Of a stretch of 64,000 nt of DNA, positions 50,174-61,900 are shown piece after piece (position 1 is the stretch's first letter; each line of letters opens with the position of its first letter). The notes under the pieces are model-generated. The model was not told where the DNA came from. It ran no database searches and saw nothing but the letters and a program-made list of their open reading frames with translations. The stretch comes from Lineus longissimus (lineage: Eukaryota; Nemertea; Pilidiophora; Heteronemertea; Lineidae), in the NCBI RefSeq assembly GCF_910592395.1, contig NC_088309.1:1926501-1990500 (forward strand), in the 5' to 3' direction. The position numbers and the translations under genes are program-made.

Positions 50174-50520
50174 CGATTTGAGTTCCAGATCGATGAACCT
50201 TTTGCTGTTGTTCCACCATTGTTGTCAAGTCCAGAAAAGGACACTGAAGGACTGCTCAGCTCAGAGAGACATTCACAGTGCTGTGCCCTTCTTTACATAA
50301 AGTGCATCGATATCGGTCCATATGGTCAGTGAATTATTTGATGATGATGTCCCAACAACTGTTGTCAAGTTCAGAAATGGGCCCGAAAGGACTGCTTAGA
50401 GAGCCATATACAGTATTCTCCCGTCTTCACATTTCGTCCTTCGATTCAGGTTCCGGATCAATAAATCATTTGTCGATGATGTTCCAACATTGTTGTCATC
50501 CTCAGAAAGAATCTCCGCCT
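50174..50520 (+). repeat. Three diverged tandem units of about 135 bp
   Basis: GT(T/C)CCA(C/A)..TTGTTGTCA..(C/T)CAGAAA recurs at 50210, 50349 and 50481 (spacing 139 and 132 bp). Each is preceded by a TCGAT..(T)GATGA stretch. Units differ at many positions. Confidence 0.6.
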
Positions 50521-53500
50521 CTCCGTCACTGCTAGAATATCATGTTATCAGTACCGAGTTACCTAGCTGTAGCCGGGGAAGGCAGTTCATCAGAATCCTT
50601 CTGTTTTTCAATTAACTTGTGGAAATTACGTGAGGGATCCCGAGCCATCCCGTCTCCCTCGAGTAACGCGTCACACCGTATGAAAACCGGCGCGGCAAAA
50701 ATCATTACTGGTCGATTCTGGATGCGAAAATTAACTCATAGAATATACGGAGGTAGTTCATTAGTTATGAGAGAGTATCAGGAATCAGTGAAAATCTGTT
50801 CGATTCACATCTGAAAATCACTGCGTCCTATATCTGCTAAATAATTCATCGTCGCAATTTGAGCATTTCGTTAGGGCTACATGTCTGTATAGAAACAAGG
50901 GTGGTATTGAACTATTGTTCAGTGCCAGGTCGATTTCATTGGCGAAGTTCACTTGAACTTCCATTATTCTTTTATCAATTACGCTGCACGATATCCAAGC
51001 AAACCTTTCACAGAAAACCAAGTACGTGTAAATACAACACGCGGTTAGGGACAGGTCGGTGTAGAAGTTTGAAATGTCCTGGGATAGAATGTCCGGGGAA
51101 CAAAGGATTCTATTACATTGTATGCACTTTTAATATCAGAGGTATTGACTGCCGTTATCTCTGTAGAACCGGGCCCTCTTTCCAGGGTGAACTTTCTACT
51201 TCCACTTGTACAGTACTGGTCCTTGGTTGGTCGGTCTCCGGTAATGTAGAACATCTGGTGATGTCTAGTCGGATCTCTTCGGAGTCAATGATGAAGCAAA
51301 GTACAATTTGTTATGTCTCCTCCAGACTTTGATTTCGGATTTGATGCATTCACAAGTCATTGTGTTGATATTGTTGCGGGCATCGTGGCTGACGTCTCGA
51401 GGGAAGGTAACAAGATGCTGAAGCCACTTGTCCGTCACGGCGTTCTCCGCGTTCCTCGTGGCATAATGACAATATCAGAGCTTCAGATAGCATATCACGC
51501 GTCTGATAAGTATATAATGTGGATTAACTTGTTAAACGTGGTCGGTATCTCTCTAGGGTTTTCTGAGATTATCTCTGATGAGATACCGGCCGCGGATAGA
51601 AAAAATCCTTAACAATGGGACGCTAGTCATGTTTCTATGGTAATCGATGAGATCTTGACGCTGCCACAAGTCGGCTGCCTAAACCTCATTATGGACCACA
51701 CCTGAGCACCGGGATGATGCTGACCAAGGTTCTGTTATAATTAGGCGTTAAGTTTCAGCGCCAATTATTTGAAGGTCCTTAATGGCTTGTTAAACCCTTG
51801 GAACTTAATGTGACCTCTGCTTTGGGATAACATTGTTCTTATGTTATGATGCGGGGAAGCAACTCTTTCAATGGATTCCAGATTATTCTGTATCTATAAC
51901 CATCCGCGAAATAGCCTAAAAGCACAACGGACCTTGGAATTCTAATTCTCCTTCAGCCACCCTATACATTGTTAACACTATGAAGCCGCCCCGTCGGCAT
52001 TTCTTCCATTCAAACGTCTCGCTTACTCTCTTTCTAATCACACCATCCAATCCACCTCTATCTTTTTCCTCCTTACTTCTGCGTCTTCTTACAACATTTT
52101 ACCCTCTCATCCTTTCACAAGCGCAGCCCCAAAGCAGTAGCCTGTTTCTTTCCCCTATCCTTTCTCCCAAACCATCTACCACCAAATATCATTTTCCTCG
52201 ATGCCTCAGCGTCTTTTTGTAACGTTTTGCCTCTTATCCTCTCAAGAGCCGCCCCGAAGCACTATTTTTCTCATCACCAGCTGACCACGGGGCGGTTGGA
52301 CCAGATCCTAACCAGCTATATGAGATATTATAACTCATTAAGAATTCCATTAAGGAACTATAATACGCTGCCTCCGTCGTCGTATCGATTATAAATATCT
52401 ATTCAAGATCCGCCGCACCATTGGCCGAGTCCGCAGCGGAATCTGAGCGCGCCCGATTTCTCCAATACCAACACAAAGCATGGAGGATCCTCTGGGGAGA
52501 AAACCGGAGACTTGTCTGTCAGATGTTGATGCATAAGATCCGAAAACACAAACCGTCTACGGTTTCCTTTTATGGTTTAATGAGAAAATGACTTGATTAT
52601 TAGATGTTGCCGATGCAGGATTACTTGGCTGCGTTAAGTGATGCGGCCACACCTGATCACTGGAGTCTGGGCGGATTAGTAGAGTTCATCAACGCATCTT
52701 CCCCTCAGTGAACGGATATATCATACAGGGTGGTACTGAATTGGTTCGTCCAATAATAATGTTTGGCGGGATATCTGACCCGGACAACAAGATCCGTCAA
52801 TTTTGAGGCCCAGCTTTTTCATCGATATATATTTTTCATCGGTGTATGTGTAGGCTAGTGCTAGTCTGTTGGGGTTCCCCCTAGAAACAATCAAAGTCAT
52901 CGTCTAGAGACTGTCATCGAAAAGAAACTGACGTTTAATAAATTTTGCAAAAAAATCCCAAAGGGTTAACATATCATTTTGATCACGGCCAAGTTTCCCT
53001 TCGTCAAATGGATCTAAATGCGAGCGTCCTGGCGGAGATAGCCGGCCAAGTCTCTCGCTTAATCCAGGGTTTGCCTGACGAACAGACGGACCTATCACGG
53101 CTGACACTCAAACTAGACGCCTTATCAGCCAAGGATCAAAATATGAAGGAATGCTCCTGTGCGGCTTGGATTATGTTCGTGTTGAATGAGTTTGAGACAA
53201 ATATTAGACCATTTAGATCGGTTTTTGCTCGACAAGAACTGGCCCTTCCGAAGGATTTTTGTGCCATAAAACAATAGATTTCATGCAAATTACGAAGTCA
53301 ACAATAAAAAGGACAATGTCGTTGTCTTACATATCCCCCAACTTATAATGCGTGTCAAATTCATTGAAAATCTCCTAACCGTCTGCGCTCCAGATGAGAT
53401 AAGAAGAAGAAGAGAAAGAAATTTAGGATTAGGTAGATTTTTTCCTCTTTACGCATGTAAGAAATCGATACCTTCAAAGCTTCTGGTTATATCTTATTCA

Positions 53501-55561
53501 AAAAGCAATCAAAGCGAAAGTCTATTAAACAAACCACTGCATCCACCTCCTTGATTGCCGTGTGACCGAGAACAGACCCCTGACGAATACCTGTCTCACA
53601 AATCTAATTAGTCAGAAACGTGATCGGGTTATTTAATATTCATGAAGCTGGCACAGGTTTCTTGTGTCGGGAAGTGACGACCAATATACGATGACAAGTA
53701 TTCAACAAGATTCGGTGACAGCGGTGACATGCAGCCAGTGTAATACAAGCTTTATACATGACAATCCTCCAAAGAACTTTTCCAAGTCTCAACATAAAAA
53801 TCGATTCAACTTGAGAAACTCTATCGCAAAGCCTCATCATGCCTGAGCTCAGTTGCTCAATCGCCGTAAAACGCCAACGTTAGCTCATATAGCCGTTATC
53901 CTCTTCAGTAAATATCATTTACAGCGTTGGGAATTAACGCCAACGTTACTGCAACATGTATGAACGCCGATATACATGTAGCAATCGAACCCTGCGCAAT
54001 ACTGCCCGGGTTCGAATACAGGAAGATCTGATCATTCTCTGGAAATTCGTGGCTCCTCACAGTCCTTTGAATAAGATACGATTCCCTTGACCCATGTTGG
54101 GCGAGGGCATAACAGGCTAAAGATCAAATACAAATCAAAAATCATGAAAATATGGCAAAGATACGGAATGGGCCGGAATCGACCAGTTTCAACTCGATAC
54201 TATACTTGGCGCATGTACATCTGACAAGCCGCGGCAATCTCGACAAGGAAATGTAAAGATATCGGTGTTAAATTCATTCTGTCGGCCTTGGAAACGGACC
54301 TGATAGCGTGATGATGAAGGGTTATCTCTCTTCGATCCAGAGACAGCGATTTAAATCACATTTCTCCAGCCACCTCGTCTCTCGGGAGAGGATGAAACGA
54401 TCACATGTGTTCATTCAACCAATCATAATTGAGACATTTCACGGCTCGGTTGCAACCCCATCGTATTTGGTGATTTGGACTAATATAGTTATCATGCACA
54501 GATGAGACCAGCGTCTGCTATGGCGGGGATCCGTGTGGTGGTTTCAATGGATTCGCCACAGACTAGCATCTTACATAAAGCTAATAATATTCAAAAATCC
54601 TTTACCACACTGTTGTGTCGTCAAATGATCGAGCAGGCTACCCCCAAAGAGAAGTAAAATCTCAATCTGATTAGAAGACTACAAATGGTATTACAAATGA
54701 ATCTGTCCCATTGGCGCGCGTAATCTTTTCTCTGTAAAAGTCGCACACTGATTTATGTAACATCCATCCGTCTTGATAACCAAGGAGTTTAATAGGTTGA
54801 TATAATGTCATTATTGGTGACTTTTATCATACCACATGAGGCCAACTTCCTCAGATATTCAATACTGCTAGTATATTCCTATTCTTATCGCCTCTAATGA
54901 CAGTTCATAGATGTAAATATACAAGAAATATCCATACGTTGTATTTTTCATGAGGACATCCTATGTTGTGTTCCTGTTATAAATGGCGGCCATTTGCGTC
55001 CAAGATGGCTTCCTTTGACTTGGTGTCTTATCTCCCTTCACCTGTAGGAGAGTGCCCATCAATCATGCTCACACGGGCCGTTATCTACAACACATTACCC
55101 GTTTTTGGTGTGTCGTGTTTAATTCACTGTCTAATGGATTACGCGTTCTCAATGGTCACAAATGATGGTAGTAAACTTTGGGCCGGCTGTATTTTTCTTG
55201 AATCTTTCACACATTCTTTGATAAAGATACCTATTTTACGAAAGCATTACATAGTATGTTCGATCACCTTGACCTACAAGTCCTTTTGGATGAACTTCGA
55301 TCAGCAGCATCAATAACAGAGTTAGGTGTTTTTCACATCTTCTCGCTTTTACCTCTTCGCTGAGGATCTGAGGCCCAATGGTTGATTTCATTCAGGGTTG
55401 ATCTGACAGCCATTACGTTGCAACTGTACGGATGAAACAATACTCTCAGGCATTCTTGGGCTGAAACGAACTTTAAGCAAGGCAATCAAAATGCAAATTG
55501 GAAAGGAGTTTGGTTTCTGGTGGAGCGCGCATCATCGGCGGATTTCTAGTAGAGGAGGCGA

Positions 55562-55602
55562 TATAAAAGGATGCGCGGGTCACCCACGGCTCACCTTCAG
55601 TT
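55562..55602 (+). promoter_or_regulatory. TATA-type core-promoter candidate
   Basis: TATAAAAG at 55562-55569 is followed 31 bp later by an initiator-like CTCACCTT (A at 55593) and a TCAGTT a few bases on. The spacing fits a TATA-initiator promoter. No long open frame or confident exon follows, so a transcript is unproven. Confidence 0.3.
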
Positions 55603-58600
55603 AGACGCCGGGATTACGATGTGATGTATTCCCCTTGGAGAGTCTGTCACAAACATACCAGTTATTGGATCACAGGATTCGATCAGCGCCGATCTCCAAT
55701 AGAAACCCCGCCATTCTGAGCGGCAGATTCCCGCGTTCTGATGACTATTTTATGCAATCGTTTCATCATAACGTCCCGCGGATGATATTTTTGATAATAC
55801 CTCACCTTTGACATTAATAGTTCCGTTGTCATGGAAACATAAAACAATCTTCACCGCGGGTTTAGATGCTGCTTCATTATGCTAATTCTTGGAAGATATG
55901 CATCCATTGGAAGTTGTTCATTTGACCCAAGAGGCCTGTTTTGCGAAGATAACTGTGCGGGACGGGACTTATCTGCATTCGGCCAACTTTGATCACCTGG
56001 CGGAGGCGTTAGTGCACCACCATGACTCGTCAATAGACTCTCATTTCATCTACATGTAGCTCTTTCTTAATTGAACTTCCTTAAGAAACCGGTGTACACT
56101 TCTCGAAATAAAAGTTTTTGATCTTGTGGAATGACAAATAAAATGCTTCTGCAAACACAATGCAACCCTAAGATGGTTTTGTGGATCTCAAAAACCTGAG
56201 ATTTTCATTTTACCATAAAACTTCGGAGGGTAAATATCGCGATTCTCGTTCGCTCTAAAACGAGACCAGTGCTCGTATCGTGCCACAGTGAACAGTTCTT
56301 GACTATCCCAGCTTTAACAAATCCTTTAGTCCATTGTTCGGTGGCAGTGATTCGAATGATAATAATACACTGCTCTCAGAACCCAGGAAGTATATCAACA
56401 TCATATGAATGAATTAAGAATGATCAATTTTCATAGCTTAAGTACCGGAGTGGATATTGTTCATCGTGAACAATGGGAGACCGTTTACTGGCGGAAGGAA
56501 GCTGGGGCTACCCTTCACGGGCGTACGCCCATCAATAACGGCCATTCAAAGGATCTCTGGCGGCGGATTTGCATTCTAGGTGATATAATGTTTCATGCAT
56601 ATTTCACAAAATGTTGACAATCACGCTGGTGATGATACTTGAGATTGTTTAACTAAGTCATTCCAATAATTAAAGGGGGTCCTCATTTGATTTTGATGTT
56701 CCGGCAATCATCAATACATTTGATATTGCCGGGGTTTTAACTCAGTGTGCATACCCTATTCACACTGCTCACCTTTCAAAAATTCCCTGTTTACATGTTG
56801 TAATTTCATGAACGAATCGCCAGACTTATTAGACGAACGCTGTCATTACGTTATTTTGCAATGCTTTAAATGATAAAAATGAGTCAAAGATCCGTGAATT
56901 TTTAGTATTGTCCATAGGCGGCCTCGTCTCGGCGCCCTATCTCTCTTCCAGGCCATGTGGCAGGCCGCGCTCTCCCCGCCGCGCTATCTGACCAAGATCA
57001 ATGTTTGATAGCGGACCACTCGACCAAAATCAAACAAACTGTCACACTTACTGACCAGATTTATTCTTTATGTCCTGATCATGCTGTTCAGCTGAGATGG
57101 AGACCAGTGTATGTACTGGGTGGATGGTGAAAACCTTCTCTGTTAGCACTCCGACGTGTTCTCAGTTGTCGTTTTTAAAGGCCACAGTCCCATCGAAAGA
57201 CTTGGTCGGTACTTTGTGGACATGGCAAATTGTATTGACAATCTTACTGACGAATCTTGCTGACGATCATTTTGCTCAGAATGTTCGTTTTTCTGCTCAG
57301 AGAAATCGCATCGCGAAACGAAGACAAAATAGCTGTGTCCTAATTGTCTGTCAATACTATTGTAATGAATTTACACTTGCACGAAATACCATCATGGCAA
57401 AGTAAACACGGAATATGGATAAGAGCATCTTAAATGGGATATTATCTGAAGCTGCGTGCACGACGAATTCATCGATTCCTTGCTCCGATCCCGTCAAGAT
57501 GTTCATTGAGTCTCCCCGTATCTACTCATAACCAACATGACCAATGCAGCAAGATTAGGCATTGTTAGAGTACGAATCTGGCTTTACATGGATACGACCG
57601 GTGTAAGAGTTTTTCAATGTTTCCCATATCTTAGTATCAGTCGTAGAAACCATGACTTTTCAGTATGGGAGCACAGAGAAACATGTCTTTCTTGTTTCTT
57701 GTTTTCTTGTTTTTTTGTTTTAGCATTCCTAAAAAGTAAGGGGATAATCAGAAACTGAAACACTTAAAAACATTACACCGGATTTCTTTATTTGAAACTG
57801 TGTAGATCCACCATCAACAAGTCAATTTTGATGTTGTCCCTCCTCTATCGCGTATAGACTTGACACCATGCAGTTACGGATTCACCATCTCCCTCTCTTC
57901 CATGGTGTAAACATGATTAACGTGATTCCAGTCTTAGAGGAACCACGGGCAGGCAGAACGATGGTTTCCTCTGTGCCGAACATGAAGCTTTCAAAATGCT
58001 CATTACGTTTTTACAACAAACATTACTACCATTACTCAACATCACAACACCACAAAATGTCCTTCAGACGACATCGCAATTCCGTCCTCAAACCGAGTTA
58101 ACTTCTGATCTCCTTGCCTCGTCCACTCAAAGCACATCCAAGTCGAGAACGGACTGCTTGTGCCGTGTCGAGATCAAGGTTTCATTACGACAAGTGTTGA
58201 CCGACAGAAGTGCAAACACCCAACCAGACTCTCCTGAAACACTCCACATACATCGTCTGCTTGATCGCCAATCCTCATCAGCCTTGCAAGAAATACGTTT
58301 GATACCGCATTTCTGCATGTATGTTGTGATTTTTCGGCTATGTTAGGCGTTTTCGCTGCTCGTATACATGAACATTGTATACGCCAAGGACACAAAGTGC
58401 CCAAGCGAACGCCTCGACCATTGATACGAAGGGCGCTCTCGTTGGCGTTTCGGGGACTTTTCAATAACTCCATCCGTAGCTGCTAGCACAGATGAACGAT
58501 ATAACACAATATTAACTTCAAATGTGGACATCTCACTCGAGATCCTGCAGGATTTGGATCATTTCTGGCGGGATTTTTCTCCCTCTGTAAGCTCTCAGCA

Positions 58601-58921
58601 TCGAATGTCATATCGTCATCAGCATTAATAAATGCACGTTTTAGTGTTTGCATTATCTTCAATTTCGAGTCAACAGTCCCGGTTTGACTTTTTCTGTGCA
58701 GTAACTTTGAGATTAGGTCATGTAACGCTCCTTGAGGTTTGCTTGACATGTGATTCCCACTCGAGAACATGGAAAGTTTTGTCAATGAATCAGCATGAAT
58801 GCAAAAACAACTTCTCATGGATAAAGTTTCTCACTGTAGTACATGCATTCGGTTTGTCTTTCACTTAAAGCGGCCCAAATTAATTGCATGAGACAAAATT
58901 CGCTCATCATTGTGTCTCTAC

Positions 58922-58968
58922 TATCATCATCATTATTGTCATCGTCATCATCATCACCATCAACATCG
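58922..58968. repeat. Imperfect (ATC)n microsatellite
   Basis: TATCATCATCATTATTGTCA and continuing ATC/ATT/GTC triplets over about 47 bp, with interruptions. Confidence 0.85.
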
Positions 58969-61900
58969 AGTTCCAAGGAAGATATCTAGAATGGTAAAGA
59001 AGAGTAGAAACTGAGTCATAAACACGACTTTTGCTACCGTCTCCTCTCTTTGCCAGTGTCAAGGTCCCGTAATACGACGTTGCCTCTGATCCAAACCCCA
59101 GCAGGTGTTTCGTACCCTGATAGGAAGTGTATTGTCGCTACAGTCAGCCAGGATCTACAGAGGAAATTACTTTGTGCCGCGATTATCCTGCAGTGTTTTC
59201 AACAAGACTCTTACAAAGGGTTGAAAGCATCTCAAGCAGAATCAGTTGACTTTACTAGGTAGCTAGTATTCAGTGGTTAACTCTTTAAAGAGATTCTATC
59301 TTTGAAGTATTCTGGGTGAAATGCACGCGGGTCGGATCAGGAAGGTTGAGCTCTTGTCTTCATTGTTTATGAAAGAATAATACTTGAACAGGGATGGCTG
59401 CCGGTGGTCCGGTTTGGCTCTCGTTGACGAAGACATCATTGTTCATCTCTGAGTCCAACTATAACTGGAGAGCTGGTTTCAAGGGCACTTCTTGGAAGTG
59501 GCCATTTTCACCGGTTTTAAGATAATAAGAAGCTGCATGTATAGTGCAACTTGTAAAACAAAATTATTGTGGAAATCTAGACAACTTCTATAGCTGTGAA
59601 GCCATTTGTAATGATAAAACAACACAACTGGTCCTTAGTGGAACTTCGGGAGAAAACACAGAGAGGTTGCCGATCTGCGAATGTTATGCGCATCGGAACT
59701 CTGGACAGCATTACAAATCAAAGGCCGTATTAAACGATGTCAACGTTTGATTAGTAAGTGAACAAAAAGCAAAGCTGAATAACCTCCGGGGACACGATTT
59801 CGCAAAGTCACAGATCCAGCAGCTTGTTTTCCAAGGTGATTGGAGACAACATTACCAACAAAAGATATAAAAATGATAATTTCTGGTAGCGGTGGTATAT
59901 TTGAGCTGCTCGTTCGCCGAATCAACAGAATCTGTTTATCTTCCATATACCTATCAGCAGTCTCCATCTCTTTCCAATAATGGAGTGATCAGAGGTCTCC
60001 ATCAATCGGCCGGCATTCCCTGATAGAAAACATGCCAATCATAACCTGTCAATCACACATAACTCGCGGCTCTGCCGGAGATGGCTTCGGTTTGCCGCGT
60101 AATTGCGGGTCCTGTTGGCATCGCCGATTCTGACGCGGCCAGATATACACTTGATTTGCGTGGGTTTTTTCGACAAGCCACCAGGCAAGGCATTTTCTGA
60201 TTCCAGCATCACATTTTCTACTCTTGCAGGAACTGTTGGCGTACAAATGTAGAACTGAATACGCCCTTCGTAATAAAGAACTTAATCAAAAAATCGTCAA
60301 TAATACATCGGGATGGATATAACTGATCTTCAGTTTGGTAAATTTGACCCAAAATTTAGTGTAGCCGTCACGTATAACAAAAGTACATTACCGTATAGAC
60401 ACTGTTGACCAGCTATACAAAGATAGTGAGTCGACCTTGTAGAAAATGAAACCTCTTGCCTCTCAAATATCAAACGAAAAAAACGGCGATTGGTTTAAGG
60501 ATGCTAAGGAATCCTGATAAGTCAGATTAAGACATGACTTACATGACAAGGTGACGGCCTAACCTCTGGACCATCCGCAAGAACAAAGCCATCATGCCGC
60601 TCCCCGCACTGTCAGTCCATAATTGCTTTTTACCAAGGAGTATGTGGCAGTCCTGCTCGAGTGATGCGGAGCCACCGCATCTTGACAGATCCAAGTCTTC
60701 AGAGACATTTTGTAATTACCTCACCATATATCCGCGACCTTTGTAACGCGATATTTTCCAAATGAGTTTCGCGGTGGCAGTGGTGGAGAGGAATTGCCAG
60801 TTTTTATACTAACCCCTCAACTGCGCAAGTCAAGTAGACTTCTTTGATGAGGGATGTGTTGGTCGAGAATATAGGGGTGATCCTTCCCTTGAGGCTTCTT
60901 GCTTTAAAAGTATAATGACACTGTTCATCGCCACTGGTTGGTTAATAGCGTTAAATAGGTTAATATTTGGAGAAACTTTCAAACATTGCCAGCTATCTTC
61001 TTTGAGCACACTTTTTTGTCCGTTGCAAAATAACAAAACTTTTCTTGCAATTACGACATTTGAACCAGAAGATACGGATTAAAACGATGAGTCAGATGAA
61101 AGAATCGAAATATAATATTATTTGCATATAAAACAATTCATCATAAAGTGGTCTTCATCCTCTATTGTTTTAGTCGTGGCAATCAATAAACTATTTATTG
61201 AAATCTGCGTCCAGGAAACAAGTGCGCTCGGGTCTATCGCTCTGACAAGGCGGGATAAATTTGTCATTTGGGCGTGACAATGATGGATTGCGAAGGTGAT
61301 TAACTTATCTGCGTCCAGCTATCATTAAGTAGAAATCTCCGCTCTAACAAAATGTTTTTCCAGCCCTCTTGAGAGAGGTGCCTCGGACGGGAGGCTGAAT
61401 GTATCAATCAGGCGTTTGAGAGCTCCCAGGGAACCAAGGTAAACATGGCCATAGAAAGGAGTCTAATCAGCTGTGATTACTTCTCTAATTGTTGTTTCTG
61501 ATGCTGCTTCCTGGGTAAGTTTTGAGGTTTGGTGATATTTTAAAGGCCAGCGCCATTCGTTAAAAAAGTTACCTTTAGTATGTGGAGATATAAAATTATA
61601 TTTGTTGAAAAACTGCAATTCAAATTGTCTTCGGCAAATTTAACTGCAGTACATGCTCCAATCGAATGCACTTTACAGATACAAACACAAATAAGTTTTG
61701 AATGTTCAATGTCGTGTCATGGTATAGTTTTGACTAGACTACCTCGTCAAATCGTCTCTGGGTTACTTCCAGTCTGTCGGACCCCATTAGCCTCCTCTCC
61801 AATGCCTTGATGGGGCATTATGGCATTATAATGGATGTCGTATGAGGCTCAATACGTCTGTGCCCTTGAAATTAGACACTAATCACAATAGATGTTTTGT

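Noticed and set aside
50859-51332. Longest open frame of the desert (157 codons)
   Set aside because: Cys/Ser/Arg-rich random-looking translation, overlapped by another open frame at 51313-51612. No family recognised.
52945-53277. 110-codon open frame with protein-like composition
   Set aside because: No homology recognised, no promoter or poly(A) site nearby, and no other exon joins to it.
53996-54025. B-box-like GGGTTCGAATAC
   Set aside because: No A box at the right distance and no stem pairing; an isolated word.
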